A stretch of DNA of 64,000 nt from Rhodanobacter sp. Lineage in GTDB: Bacteria > Pseudomonadota > Gammaproteobacteria > Xanthomonadales > Rhodanobacteraceae. The notes under the pieces are model-generated. The model ran no database searches and was not told the origin of the DNA. It worked only from the letters and a program-made list of their open reading frames with translations. Location: contig SCRM01000019.1 of assembly GCA_004298045.1 (NCBI GenBank), positions 62,001 to 126,000 of the forward strand. The letters are read 5' to 3'. Below, in pieces: positions 52,475 through 62,753 of this stretch. Both the position numbers and the translations under genes were made by a program. How positions within the stretch are numbered: the stretch's first letter is position 1; each line of letters begins with the position of its first letter.

Positions 52475-53592
52475 GGCTGCTGCGCCGGATCGCGGTACAG
52501 CGTCAGATAGCGCTGCGCCATGGTCTCCAGCGACCCCTCCGCCAATGCCCAGCGCCGCGCCGCCGCGCCGTACTCGCGCGCCGCCCCCCCATTGGCCAGC
52601 GCCGCCGCCATGGCATCGGCCAGCGCGGTCGGAGCACCTGGCGGCACCAGCCAACCGGTGCGGCCGGCCTGCACGATCTCGCCATTGCCGCCGACCTCGG
52701 TGGCGACGATGGGCAAGGCCGTGGCGCTCGCCTCCAGCAGCGCCATGGAATACGCCTCGCTGCGCGAGCACAGCACAAACAGGTCGAAGCCCTGCAGCAA
52801 GTCGCGTACGTCATTGCGGTCGCCGAGAAAGTGCACCGCCGCCGCCACGCCGGCTGCGCGCGCGCCTTGCTCCAGTTCGGCACGCAAGGGACCATCCCCG
52901 ACCAGCACCAGCACCGCATCCGGCACGCCCGCGTGCAGCTGCGCAAAGGCACGGATGAGATTGGCCTGATCCTTGATCCGCGTGAGCCGCCCCACGGTGC
53001 CGACGATGCGGCTGGCCTGCGCCACCCCCAGCGCCACGCACAACTGGCGATGCCTCGCCGCGTTGGCCGGAGCGAACGACGCCACCGGAATCCCGTTGCG
53101 CACCACCCGCGACTTGGCCGCTGGCACGATGCCCAGTGCGACCGCATCGGCCCGCGCCGCCTCGCACACGGCCACCACCGCGTCGGTGCGCGCCAGGGCG
53201 CGGCGATACAGCCATTCGAGCCGCGGTGCGCGGCGATTGCTGCTCATGCTGTGGCGGGTGTTGATGACACGGCGGATACCGAGCCCGGTGCATGCCAGCA
53301 CCGCCTGGTAATGCGCCATGGCGTTGTGGGTATGCAGCACTTCGGTGCCGTGCCGGCGCACGGCGCGCCGCGCGCGCCAAAGCGCGCGCACATCCAGCCC
53401 GCGGCGTTTGCCGCATGCGTACACCGGCACCCCCATGGCCGCCACTTCCGGCGCCAAAGTGCCCGCTTCATACAGGCAGACGATCTGGCAATGCTGGCCC
53501 TGCGCATGCTGCACGCGCACCAGTTCGATGACCATGCGTTCCAGGCCGCCGCGATTCAGGTTTTCAACCACATGCGTGATGTTCAACGTCAT
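52471..53592 (-). CDS. Glycosyltransferase family 4
   Basis: A 373-residue GT-B glycosyltransferase: ITHVVENLNRGGLERMVIELV at the N-terminus (the GGLERM signature), VLHTHNAMAHYQAVLA, VGTVGRLTRIKDQANLIRAF and CSRSEAYSMALLEASATALPIVATEVGG. It starts at ATG 53592; a TTG three codons upstream is less likely. About 100 bases without recognisable signals separate it from the flippase gene. Confidence 0.92.
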   Translation of the reverse strand: MTLNITHVVENLNRGGLERMVIELVRVQHAQGQHCQIVCLYEAGTLAPEVAAMGVPVYACGKRRGLDVRALWRARRAVRRHGTEVLHTHNAMAHYQAVLACTGLGIRRVINTRHSMSSNRRAPRLEWLYRRALARTDAVVAVCEAARADAVALGIVPAAKSRVVRNGIPVASFAPANAARHRQLCVALGVAQASRIVGTVGRLTRIKDQANLIRAFAQLHAGVPDAVLVLVGDGPLRAELEQGARAAGVAAAVHFLGDRNDVRDLLQGFDLFVLCSRSEAYSMALLEASATALPIVATEVGGNGEIVQAGRTGWLVPPGAPTALADAMAAALANGGAAREYGAAARRWALAEGSLETMAQRYLTLYRDPAQQP

Positions 53593-53696
53593 CGCCCACA
53601 AGAATGTTCATTGGCAATCCGCCGGCGGTGCAGGGTGCGAACCGTACACGCCGCAGCATCCATTCGCCGCCGGCTTCGCACCGGCGCGGCCGGCGC

Positions 53697-55253
53697 TCAT
53701 GCCTGTTCGCGCCTTGCAGCGCGGCCGCCCGCCCACGCCAGCAGCAGCCCGACCGCCCGCGGCCGACCGCCCGCGAACCGCCGGTGCAACTGCCCGAGCT
53801 GATCGAGGTCGTCCTCGGTCCAGCACCCAAAGACCAGGGTGAACAGCAGATAGCTCGCGGTCACGCAGATGCCGCCGATCAGCAACGCCGCGATCGGCGG
53901 CAACGCGAGACCATGCACCGGCACGGCGACCAGAGCCGCACCGCCGCCGGCGATGACGATGCGCAGCAGCCGCGACCAGTCCAGTTGCGTGGCGCTGACG
54001 CGAATGCCGACGACGAAGTAGGTCGCGCTGCCGATCAAGCCGCCCAGCACCACCGCCGCGATCGCACCTTCGAGTCCAAAGCGGGAGATCAGGATCACGT
54101 CCAGCGCCACCTTCAGCGCCCCGAAAACGATCGTCAGCACCAGGATCACGTGCTGCCGATCCGCGCTGACCAGCAGGCTGGTCGCCCCTTGCGTCACGCA
54201 GCCGATGCCACAGGCAAACGCGACCCACGCGAACACCACGGCGGCAGGTGCATAGGAGGTGCCGTACAGGAGCCGGATCACTGGGCCGGCAAACACCGCG
54301 CAAAACACGATCACCGGCACCGCAAGCAGCGCGAGGTAACTGGTTACCACCACGAAACGCCGACCGGCGACCTGCCCGCCCTGGCTGAGCGCCTTGGCCA
54401 TCATCGGCAACAACAATTCGGCAAACACGCCGGGCACCAGCAGCGTGACGCCCGTGGCCAATTGATACGCCACCTTGAAATAGCCCGCGGCCTGCGTGCT
54501 GTCGTACATGGTGAGGAACAGCACTTCCACGCCACTGGCGATGAAGAAACCGATCACCACCGTGGCCGAAACCAGACGCAGATGGCGGCTCATGCGCTGG
54601 CGCAAATCGGCGGGCAATGCCGCGTCCCGGGGCAACCGCTGCGTCAGCCGCCGCACTTCGTATTGCGAGATCGCGAGAAACACGACGCTGGAGAGCGCGT
54701 ACACCACGATGAACCAGTAGATCGAGCCCTGCAGCAGCATGGCAACCACGATCATCACCAGGTTTGCCGGCGCCGCGACCATGGCGACGCGCGCGGTCGC
54801 ATCGAAGGCCTCGAACCCCTTGGCGGTCGACACGTTGAACATGTACGTCGTGCGCATCGCCATCGCGACCAGCAACATCAGGAACTCGTCCAGCCGCATC
54901 GCCACCGGCAGCCGCTGGCGCAGGAAGGCATACGCGCCGACCGCCAGGATGGCCGCCACGACCAGGTGCATGCGCTGCGCAAACTGCAGGCGGCGGATGA
55001 CCGGCACGATCTGCTCGGCGTGCCCGGCGCCACGCGCCTCGGCCACGAACTTGATGACGCCGGTGGTGATGCCCGAGTTGCTGATCACCACGCCGATGGC
55101 GACAAACCACATGAACAACCCGTACACGCCGTACGCGGCCGGGCCGAGATGACGGGCAACGAGAATCGCCGCGACCATGCCGAGGAAATACTCGGTGTAG
55201 ATGCCCACCGAAGAGAACATCGTGTTGCGCAGCGCGCCGTCGCGGGTCTTCAT
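53697..55253 (-). CDS. Wzx-like oligosaccharide flippase
   Basis: A 518-residue polytopic membrane protein of the polysaccharide transporter (PST/MATE-like) family, expected to flip undecaprenyl-linked repeat units to the periplasm. It begins MKTRDGALRNTMFSSVGIYTEYFLGMVAAILVARHLGPAAYGVYGLFM as homologues do, carries about 12-14 hydrophobic helices, and ends with a basic cytoplasmic tail (GGRPRAVG). The ATG overlaps the ligase gene stop by four bases. Confidence 0.88.
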   Translation of the reverse strand: MKTRDGALRNTMFSSVGIYTEYFLGMVAAILVARHLGPAAYGVYGLFMWFVAIGVVISNSGITTGVIKFVAEARGAGHAEQIVPVIRRLQFAQRMHLVVAAILAVGAYAFLRQRLPVAMRLDEFLMLLVAMAMRTTYMFNVSTAKGFEAFDATARVAMVAAPANLVMIVVAMLLQGSIYWFIVVYALSSVVFLAISQYEVRRLTQRLPRDAALPADLRQRMSRHLRLVSATVVIGFFIASGVEVLFLTMYDSTQAAGYFKVAYQLATGVTLLVPGVFAELLLPMMAKALSQGGQVAGRRFVVVTSYLALLAVPVIVFCAVFAGPVIRLLYGTSYAPAAVVFAWVAFACGIGCVTQGATSLLVSADRQHVILVLTIVFGALKVALDVILISRFGLEGAIAAVVLGGLIGSATYFVVGIRVSATQLDWSRLLRIVIAGGGAALVAVPVHGLALPPIAALLIGGICVTASYLLFTLVFGCWTEDDLDQLGQLHRRFAGGRPRAVGLLLAWAGGRAARREQA

Positions 55254-56686
55254 GGGTTGTGCAGCAGCAAGGTGACGATGACAAACAGGAGCACCACGGC
55301 ACCCAGGGCATAGAACACCCAACGCCACCAGCCCTCGCCGAGTGAAAACTCGGGCAGGGCCGGGAATTGCCGGCGCAAGCCGAGGTAATGGCCCACGGCC
55401 ACCGCCATGATCAGGTACAGCATGATCGTGTAGCTGCGACTGAGGAAAAACGCCGCGGCAAACATACCGCTCAGCGACAGCAGCAACGTCAACCCGATCC
55501 GGCGTTGCGCCTGCCAGTCTTCCCCAGCCGTGGACGCGTCCGCCGCTGCCACCGTGGCCGCCGCCACCACGGGTCGCACCAGTGGCAGCCGGGTCGGCAC
55601 CGCGGTGCGCATTGCGGTTGCGGTTGCCGCAACCGCCGCAGGCCAGCGCCCGGCGACCGGTGCCAGCGCATTGGTATGGGATACCTTCGCCGCGTCGCCC
55701 AGGTTGGCCGCCGTCAGCGGCGGCGTCACCATGCGCAGTACCGCGATCATCATCAGAAAGCTGTAGCCGACAAACGCAAGCCAGGTAATGAATCCGAACA
55801 GGCCGGTCTCGGCCAGCACCAGCACAAAGGAATTGTGCGCGGTCAGGTTGTTGTAGTCGGTGAAGTTGCCCGCCCCCACGCCGAACAGGGGCTTGGACAT
55901 GAACATGTGCAGCCCCTCGTACCAGGCATCGACGCGTCCGGCCGCCGAGCTCTCGTCGGCATCGAGATCCTGCATGCGCGCAGACAACAACCGCATGGCG
56001 ACCAGGCCGACCAGCGCCAGCGAGCCGGCGGTGACCAGCCCGCGGCGGTACCAGAGGTAACCGCCGCCAACCACCAGCACGGCCAGCAACGCGCCGCGCG
56101 AATTGGTCAGGTAGATGCCATACAGCAACAGCAGCACCGACGAACCCCAGAGCAGCCGGCGCAGCACGCCACCGGCGCTGAGGTAGGCGGCCATCGGCAG
56201 CACCGAGACGAACAGCATGCCCAGGTCGTTCGGATCCTTGAAGATGCCGACATAGCGGATGCGGCCGTCCTCGACCATTCCGACTCCGGTCCAGCCCACG
56301 CCATTGAGTTTCTGGTCGATGCCGTGCACCGCCAGCACCGTGGCGCACCCTACCAGCAGGGCAAATACCGTGCGCAGCCGCTGCGGCTTCGCGGCCAGCG
56401 CCGTCGCCAGCACAAAGAACAGCGCCACCGACGGGCCAAAGATGCCGATCTGCTCGATCGCGCCACCCATCCAGCCATTGACGACCTGCGAAACCATCAT
56501 CGCGACCAGAAACAGCGGCAGCAGCCAGAAGTGCGGCGCCGCGAACGTCTTGACCGACGACAGCAGCCAGCTCGCCATCGCCAGCACGATCACGCTGGAC
56601 AACAGCGGCACCCCGACCAGGCCGGGCAGGTAGTCCTGCGGCCGGACGATGGTCAGCGCGATATACAAGAGCGTCAGGGCAAACAC
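55250..56686 (-). CDS. O-antigen ligase/polymerase family membrane protein
   Basis: A 478-residue polytopic membrane protein of the Wzy_C family, which polymerises or ligates polysaccharide units in the periplasm. Many hydrophobic helices surround the periplasmic loop with GRVDAWYEGLHMFMSKPLFGVGAGNF and AHNSFVLVLAETGLFGFITW, the family signature. A 70-residue Ala/Thr/Val-rich insertion (about 320-390) interrupts the C-terminal helices. The start is a GTG just 14 bases after the upstream gene, with no clear Shine-Dalgarno. Confidence 0.85.
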   Translation of the reverse strand: MFALTLLYIALTIVRPQDYLPGLVGVPLLSSVIVLAMASWLLSSVKTFAAPHFWLLPLFLVAMMVSQVVNGWMGGAIEQIGIFGPSVALFFVLATALAAKPQRLRTVFALLVGCATVLAVHGIDQKLNGVGWTGVGMVEDGRIRYVGIFKDPNDLGMLFVSVLPMAAYLSAGGVLRRLLWGSSVLLLLYGIYLTNSRGALLAVLVVGGGYLWYRRGLVTAGSLALVGLVAMRLLSARMQDLDADESSAAGRVDAWYEGLHMFMSKPLFGVGAGNFTDYNNLTAHNSFVLVLAETGLFGFITWLAFVGYSFLMMIAVLRMVTPPLTAANLGDAAKVSHTNALAPVAGRWPAAVAATATAMRTAVPTRLPLVRPVVAAATVAAADASTAGEDWQAQRRIGLTLLLSLSGMFAAAFFLSRSYTIMLYLIMAVAVGHYLGLRRQFPALPEFSLGEGWWRWVFYALGAVVLLFVIVTLLLHNP

Positions 56687-56700
56687 GGAATGGCTACCTG

Positions 56701-57747
56701 TCAGTGGGCACGGCTGGTGGAGGGGTAACTGATGATTTCAGGCAACGTGAGCATGGCCGCAAACCAGCCGGTATCCATCTCGCGCTCCACCGCCAGCCGG
56801 TGCAGCGCGTAAGGGTCGGCGGTTTCGTCATTGGTGCCTCTGATGTAACTGCAGCCGGCGCGATACCCCATGTCCTTGGCGGCGGTGGTCACGCGGCCGT
56901 CGAACGCGTCGTTGCCGCCCACCGGGTAGGCAATGAGCGAGGCCGGCGCTCCCAGCTCGCGCTCCAGGGTTGCCTTGGAATCGCGCAACTCGCGTTCCAT
57001 CTCGTCGGCCGACAGCTTGGCCAGCATGCGGTGGTGCACGCCGTGCGAGCCGATCTCGAAACCGGCGGCATGCATCTCGCGCAGCTGGTTCCAGTTCATC
57101 GGCTGGCAGTCGGCATGCCGCCGCGTGCGCGGCATGTCCCATTCGGTCTCCAGGCGCTGGATCACCGCCGTCTGGATCTGCCCCTCCATCGCCTTGAGGT
57201 GATCCAGCGCGTGGCCCGCCACCTGCCTGCGCTGTACACGATCGGCCGGCAACGGCTCAACGATGCCGATCTCCGGCAACGAGAGCACCATCGCCGGCGT
57301 GTACAGGATCATGTGCACCAGCCAGTCGTAGGCATACGGCAAGCCACTATCGATGTGCCCGGTCGAGACGAAGAACGTGGCCGGCACCTGCAGCTCGCGC
57401 AGGATCGGAAATGCATTGTGATAGTTGTCGTCATACCCGTCGTCAAAGGTCACCACCACGGCGTCGGCAGGCAACGCGACATCCGCCTCCAGCGCCGACA
57501 CCACATCGCCCAACCGCATCGGCCGGAAACGCCGGCTCAGCCATTGCATCTGGCGGCGGAACCCATCCACCGACGCGCTCACCAATTCCAGGTCGAAACC
57601 GAATCGCGCGGCATCCTCCAGCGTCAGCACCCGGTGGTAGGCAAGCACGCGTACATCCCGCCGCCACCACCGGCGCGCGCGCTGCAAGCCGCGCAGCAGG
57701 CCGGTTCGGTAGCACCACCTTCCCAACCGCCCGCGCATCCCGGGCAT
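56701..57747 (-). CDS. NodB-type polysaccharide deacetylase
   Basis: A 348-residue protein with the NodB domain: LAYHRVLTLEDA near the N-terminus, VVVTFDDGYDDNYHNAFPIL near 120, ATFFVSTGHID, and the His motif IGSHGVHHRMLAKLS. It is of the PgaB/IcaB-like or exosortase-locus deacetylase style, and would deacetylate an amino sugar. The ATG at 57747 or 57738 can serve as start; GAGGG lies before them. It is separated by 116 bases from the NRPS gene. Confidence 0.9.
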   Translation of the reverse strand: MPGMRGRLGRWCYRTGLLRGLQRARRWWRRDVRVLAYHRVLTLEDAARFGFDLELVSASVDGFRRQMQWLSRRFRPMRLGDVVSALEADVALPADAVVVTFDDGYDDNYHNAFPILRELQVPATFFVSTGHIDSGLPYAYDWLVHMILYTPAMVLSLPEIGIVEPLPADRVQRRQVAGHALDHLKAMEGQIQTAVIQRLETEWDMPRTRRHADCQPMNWNQLREMHAAGFEIGSHGVHHRMLAKLSADEMERELRDSKATLERELGAPASLIAYPVGGNDAFDGRVTTAAKDMGYRAGCSYIRGTNDETADPYALHRLAVEREMDTGWFAAMLTLPEIISYPSTSRAH

Positions 57748-57863
57748 CAACCCTCTTTGTTCAATTCGTTCCACGGCTCCCCCCCCAGGCGCAATGGCTG
57801 CAACCAGCCTCCAGTCCTCCCCATGCGGCAGTGCCGTCGGCGGGCCCATCTTTGTCTGCCCCC

Positions 57864-60800
57864 TCACCGTCGACCAAACCAGCGCCGAACCCGGCCACCC
57901 AGGCCGCCCGTCGTTTGCTTGCCCGCCTCCGGCATGCCCGCGGCAAGCGTCGCCAGCGTGCCGGTGGCGACGTCGATCAGCTTGAGCGTGACACCCAGCT
58001 CGCGCTGCACGCGCGTCACCATTTCCACCGCCAACAGCGAATGGCCGCCGAGATCGAAGAAGTTGTCCTCGGGGCGGATGTCGCCGGCGCCGATCAACTC
58101 GCGCCAGATCGCGGCCAGCTGCTGCTGGCGCGCGTCCACCGAAACGTCGTTGCCTTTGAGCATGACGGGTGTCGATGTCACCACCGCGACGGCCGGCGAT
58201 GGCGCCGGTTCGCCAGCGCCGACCGGCTGCAACGGATGGGCCACCAGCCCGGCCAGCAGGGTTTCGTACTGGGCGCGGAACCGGGCCACCGTGGCGGCGT
58301 CGAACAGGTCGGCGTTGAAGCTCATGCCGCCCAATAACCCGGCATCCTGTTCGATGAACCACAGGCCGATGTCCTCGGCGCTGCCGCGCTGGAACACCGG
58401 CAGGTGCTCGTGCGCCAGCCCGCCCCATTGGGTCACCCGGCCGCGCACGTCCTGAAACGAGAACATGGCCTGCGCCAGCGGCGGGCGGCTGTCGTCGCGC
58501 GGCAGGTGCAGCGCGCGCACCAGTTCCTCGAACGGCACGCCCGGCGCGGAAAACCCGTCGAGCACGGCGCGGCGCACACTGCCAACGCAATCGGCGAACG
58601 ATGCCGTGTCCGCCACCGCCAGGCGCAGCGGCAGCGCATTGACGAAGAACCCCATGACCGACTCCAGCTCCGCCTCGTCGCGGTTGCGCACCGGTACGCC
58701 GACGATCATCTCGTGCTGGCCGCTGAGCCGATGCAGCAGCACGGTGAAGGCCGCCAGCAGCACCACGAACGGCGTCGTGTTCTGCTGCGTCGCCAGCGCG
58801 TGCACGGCCGCCAGTTGATCGCCGGGAATGCGCACCCACTCGGTGGCCCCGGCGCCGCTCATGCGTGCGGGGCGCGGATGATCGGCGGGCAATTCGAGCG
58901 GGGCCGGCGGATTGCGCAGGCGTTCCAGCCATGGCGCCAGCTGGCGGGCCAGCTCTTCGCCCTGCATCTGCGCGCGCTGCCACAGTGCGAAATCGCCGTA
59001 CTCGATCGCCAATGGCGGCAGCGGGTTCTCCTGGCCAGCGGCATACGCGGCGTACAGCGCGCCCATTTCGCGATAGAGCAGATCGAACGACCAGCCATCC
59101 CAGATCACGTGATGGGCCATGAAGAAGAACACGTGGTGCTCGGCACCCAGCTTGAACAAGCGCACGCGGAACAGCGGCGCCACGGTGAGATCGAACGGCT
59201 CGGCGATCAGCGCCGCCAACCGTTGCTGCAGGTAGGCGTCGCGCCCGGTCCCCGGCAGCGCGGTCAAATCCTCCAGCGGCAGCGCCACCTCCAGCTCGGT
59301 GTGGATGCACTGCGTCGGGCCGTCGTCGGTCAACTGGATGGCCGTGCGCAGCACCGCCTGACGTCGCACCACGGTTTGCAGCGCGCGCGCGAAGGCGGCG
59401 TGATCGAACAGCCCGCACAGCCGATGCGCCGACGGGGTGTGCCAGGCGGCACTGCCGGGGTGCAGTTGTTCCAGGTACCAGACGCGCTGCTGCATCAACG
59501 ACAGCGGCGCATGTGCGCGGTCGGCGCGGCGTGCAATCGGCGCCGCTGCGCATGTGCCGCGTGCGCGTGCGGCGCGGATCAGGTCGGCCAGCCGCGCCAC
59601 CGTGGGCGCGTCGAACAAGTCACGCAGCGTGAGGTCGACATCCAGCGCGCGGTCGAGCCGCATGGCCAGTTGCGCGGCCAGCAGCGAATGCCCGCCGAGG
59701 GCGAAGAAATCCTCGTCGCTGCCCACCGCCGGGCAACCGAGCACGTCGGCCATCGCGGTCGCCACCTGGCGCTCCAGCTCGTCGCGCGGCGCGGTCGGCG
59801 CCACTGCGGACATGGTGCCGACCGGCGGCGGCGGCAGGCGTTTGCGGTCCAGCTTGCCGTTGGGCGTGAGCGGCATGGTGGCCAGCGTGACGACGTGCTG
59901 CGGCAGCATGTAGTCGGGCAGACTGCCGCGCAGATGCTCGCGCGCGGCGCGTGCATCCACCGGCGCATCCGCCACCACATAGGCCACCAGCCGCTGGTCG
60001 CCGGGACGATCCTCGCGCACGATCACCACCGCCTCGCGCACCCCGGGGCAGCTCGCAAGACGCGACTCGATCTCGCCCGGCTCGATGCGGAAACCGCGCA
60101 GCTTGATCTGGAAATCCGCGCGACCGAGATGTTCCAGCGTGCCATTCGGCAACCAGCGACCACAGTCCCCGGTGCGGTACAGGCGCGCGCCCGGCGCGGC
60201 GGAAAACGGGTCGGCGATGAAGCGTTCGGCGGTGAGATCATCGCGGTGCAGATAGCCCAGCGCCACACCGGCGCCGCCGATCCACAACTCGCCGGGCACG
60301 CCAACCGGGCAACGCTCGCGGCGTTCATCCAGCACCCACACCGTGGTGTTGGCGATCGGCGTGCCGATGTTGATCGGCGCACCGGGTTCGATCTTGGCGC
60401 AGGTCGACCACACCGTGGTTTCGGTCGGGCCGTACAGGTTCCACAGCTCGCCGCAACGCGCCAGCAAGGCGGTCGCCAACTCCGGTGCCAGCGCTTCACC
60501 ACCGCACAATGCACGCAGTTTGCCGTCGCCCTGCCAGCCCGTCTGCAGCAGCATGCGCCAGGTCGCCGGGGTGGCCTGCATGACGCTGATGCGGTGCTGT
60601 GCCAGCAGTGTCTGCAAGGCCGCGCCATCCGCCGCCTGGTCGTGCGTGGCGAGCACCACCTCGCCACCGACGCCCAGCGCGCCGAACAGTTCGAGCACCG
60701 CAATGTCGAACGAAAGCGTGGTGACCGCGAGCACGCGATCTTCGGCATGCAAACCGGGGCGCTCGGCCATGCTGGCGAGAAAGTTCGCGGCGGCGCGATG

Positions 60801-62753
60801 CGGGATGGCCACGCCCTTGGGCTTGCCGGTCGATCCCGAGGTGTAGATCACGTAGGCGATGGCTGCCGGGTCGATTGCCACCCGCGGCCGCGTGGTGGGC
60901 AACCGTGCCCAGTCCGCCGGCAGCGCATCCAACGCCACCACGGGGCAGCCCACCGATGCAAAGCGCGCCAGCTGCGAGCCTTGGGCAAGCAGCAACGCAA
61001 GTCGCGCATCGCCCGCCATGTAGCTCAGGCGATCGGTCGGGAAACCGGGATCGAGTGGCACGTAGCCAGCGCCGGTCTTGAGCACGCCAAGCACGGCAAC
61101 CAGCATGTCCGCCCCGCGTTCCAGCGCCACGCCGACGAGATCGCCGGGCTGGACGCCGCGCGCCACAAGGCCATGAGCCAACTGGTTGGCGCGCTCGTCG
61201 AGCGCGCGATAGGTGAGGCCGAGCACGCCGACCGTCAGCGCGACGCGATCCGGCGTTTGCGCTGCCTGCCGCTCGAACGCGGCGTGCATGGCGGCTGCAT
61301 CGGCGCCCCATGCGCGAGGCACGGGCTGCCAGCCCTGCAATTCGCGCACGGCCTGCGCATCCAGCAACGGCAGTACACCCAAGGCGCACTCGGAGTGTTC
61401 GATGCCCGCGCGCAACAAGGTTTCGAAGGCGCGCATCCAGCGCCGCACCGTCGTGGCGTCGAACAAGTCGGTGGCGTACTGGCACTCCAGGCGCAGCGCG
61501 CCGGCCTCCTGCACCGCGTTGACGGAAAGCTCGAACTGCTCGAACCTGCGCGGCACACTGGCAAACGCAAGCTCAAGGCCACTGAACGCAGCGCTCTCCT
61601 GATCCAGCGCCTGGTCGATGTTGAACATGACGCTGACCAGCGCCGGCCGAGTGTTGTCGCGCGGCAGGTCGAGCTGGCGCACGAGGCTGCCGAAGGTGCA
61701 GCGCTGGTGATCCAGCGCATCCAGCAATGTGCCGCCGGCCTGCTTCAGCAGCTGCCTGAACGGCAGTGCCGCATCCGCCCCGCAGCGCAACGGCAACAGG
61801 TGCACGCCGTGCCCGACGAGATCGCCCATGCCCGCGCTGGCTTGCGCCGCGGCCGGAATGCCCAGCACCACTTCGGTACTGCCGGCGAGCCGTCCGAGCA
61901 GGCCGGCAAAGCTGCCCAGCAGCGCAGCGAACAGGCTCACCCCGTGATGCGCGGCAAGGTGGCGCAAATCGCCGACGAGCGCTGCGGGCAAGAGGTAATC
62001 CTCGCGTGCCGAGGCAAAGCTGCGCCGCGTCGGGTGCGGCCGGTCACCAGGCAAGTCCAATACGCCCGGCGGCGCGGCATACTGCGCCACCCACCATGCC
62101 TCGTCGGCGGCATCCGCGCCGCGCGCGGCCGGCTCGCCGAGCGCCAGGGCGTAATCGGCAAACGCCGGCGCTGACGCCAGCGTGGCGGTTGCCGCACCGG
62201 CGCGCTGGGTATACAAGGCACCCAGCTCGCGCACGATCACCCACCACGACCAGCCATCGCACACCAGATGGTGGGCGCACAGCAGCAGCACGTGTTCGTC
62301 CTCCCCCAGCTGCAGCAGCTCGGCACGCCAGAGCGGCCCATGTTCGAGGTCGAACGCGGTGGACACCATCGCCGTGCGGCGCGCGTCCAGCGCTGCGGCC
62401 CGGGCGCTCGCATCCAGCGCGGAAAGGTCTGACCGGACTACCGCAAAGTGCAGCGCTTCCGCCACGCAAAACGTCTCGCCGTCCGGGCCGAAGGTGGCGC
62501 GCAGGGAGTCGTGGCGATCCACCAGATCCTGCAGCGCATCCAGCAGTGCGTCGCGCCTGAGCGCGCCGCGCAGGGTGAGCGCCACCGCTTCGTTGTACGC
62601 CAGCGACGCGGCGTCGCCCTGCTTGGCCGCCAGCCAGATCTCGCGTTGCGCCTCAGTGCTGGGTACCACGCGGGCCAGCGCCGGCGCCGCGAACGGGTCG
62701 TAGTCGACCGCGGGCGCGCCGCTGCCGCGGGCGGGTTCGACCGGCGTGTTCAT
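57864..62753 (-). CDS. Nonribosomal peptide synthetase, C-A-PCP-C-PCP, no thioesterase
   Basis: A 1629-residue synthetase. Condensation domain 1 has the active-site HHLVCDG near residue 160. The adenylation domain (about 489-960) shows YTSGSTGKPKG near 638, LYGPTETT near 774, YRTGDCGRW and NGKLDRKRL; my manual 10-residue code reads DILQLGLVWK, close to glycine-activating domains. Carrier domain 1 has FFALGGHSLLAAQ near 1019, condensation domain 2 has HHVIWDG near 1214, and carrier domain 2 has FFDLGGHSLLAVE near 1569. It ends in the basic tail RRWFGRR without a thioesterase or reductase. The second carrier has no adenylation domain of its own. Its ATG overlaps the aminotransferase stop (ATGA). 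Within a polysaccharide locus the product may be transferred to a glycan or lipid (inference). Confidence 0.95.
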   Translation of the reverse strand: MNTPVEPARGSGAPAVDYDPFAAPALARVVPSTEAQREIWLAAKQGDAASLAYNEAVALTLRGALRRDALLDALQDLVDRHDSLRATFGPDGETFCVAEALHFAVVRSDLSALDASARAAALDARRTAMVSTAFDLEHGPLWRAELLQLGEDEHVLLLCAHHLVCDGWSWWVIVRELGALYTQRAGAATATLASAPAFADYALALGEPAARGADAADEAWWVAQYAAPPGVLDLPGDRPHPTRRSFASAREDYLLPAALVGDLRHLAAHHGVSLFAALLGSFAGLLGRLAGSTEVVLGIPAAAQASAGMGDLVGHGVHLLPLRCGADAALPFRQLLKQAGGTLLDALDHQRCTFGSLVRQLDLPRDNTRPALVSVMFNIDQALDQESAAFSGLELAFASVPRRFEQFELSVNAVQEAGALRLECQYATDLFDATTVRRWMRAFETLLRAGIEHSECALGVLPLLDAQAVRELQGWQPVPRAWGADAAAMHAAFERQAAQTPDRVALTVGVLGLTYRALDERANQLAHGLVARGVQPGDLVGVALERGADMLVAVLGVLKTGAGYVPLDPGFPTDRLSYMAGDARLALLLAQGSQLARFASVGCPVVALDALPADWARLPTTRPRVAIDPAAIAYVIYTSGSTGKPKGVAIPHRAAANFLASMAERPGLHAEDRVLAVTTLSFDIAVLELFGALGVGGEVVLATHDQAADGAALQTLLAQHRISVMQATPATWRMLLQTGWQGDGKLRALCGGEALAPELATALLARCGELWNLYGPTETTVWSTCAKIEPGAPINIGTPIANTTVWVLDERRERCPVGVPGELWIGGAGVALGYLHRDDLTAERFIADPFSAAPGARLYRTGDCGRWLPNGTLEHLGRADFQIKLRGFRIEPGEIESRLASCPGVREAVVIVREDRPGDQRLVAYVVADAPVDARAAREHLRGSLPDYMLPQHVVTLATMPLTPNGKLDRKRLPPPPVGTMSAVAPTAPRDELERQVATAMADVLGCPAVGSDEDFFALGGHSLLAAQLAMRLDRALDVDLTLRDLFDAPTVARLADLIRAARARGTCAAAPIARRADRAHAPLSLMQQRVWYLEQLHPGSAAWHTPSAHRLCGLFDHAAFARALQTVVRRQAVLRTAIQLTDDGPTQCIHTELEVALPLEDLTALPGTGRDAYLQQRLAALIAEPFDLTVAPLFRVRLFKLGAEHHVFFFMAHHVIWDGWSFDLLYREMGALYAAYAAGQENPLPPLAIEYGDFALWQRAQMQGEELARQLAPWLERLRNPPAPLELPADHPRPARMSGAGATEWVRIPGDQLAAVHALATQQNTTPFVVLLAAFTVLLHRLSGQHEMIVGVPVRNRDEAELESVMGFFVNALPLRLAVADTASFADCVGSVRRAVLDGFSAPGVPFEELVRALHLPRDDSRPPLAQAMFSFQDVRGRVTQWGGLAHEHLPVFQRGSAEDIGLWFIEQDAGLLGGMSFNADLFDAATVARFRAQYETLLAGLVAHPLQPVGAGEPAPSPAVAVVTSTPVMLKGNDVSVDARQQQLAAIWRELIGAGDIRPEDNFFDLGGHSLLAVEMVTRVQRELGVTLKLIDVATGTLATLAAGMPEAGKQTTGGLGGRVRRWFGRR

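Noticed and set aside
55254-56348. Upstream extension of the flippase frame
   Set aside because: It overlaps the ligase gene in another frame; the natural start is the ATG at 55253 overlapping the ligase stop.
58404-62174. 1256-codon open frame opposite the NRPS
   Set aside because: Antisense to a clearly recognisable NRPS; composition is His/Arg/Gln-rich and it has no domain.
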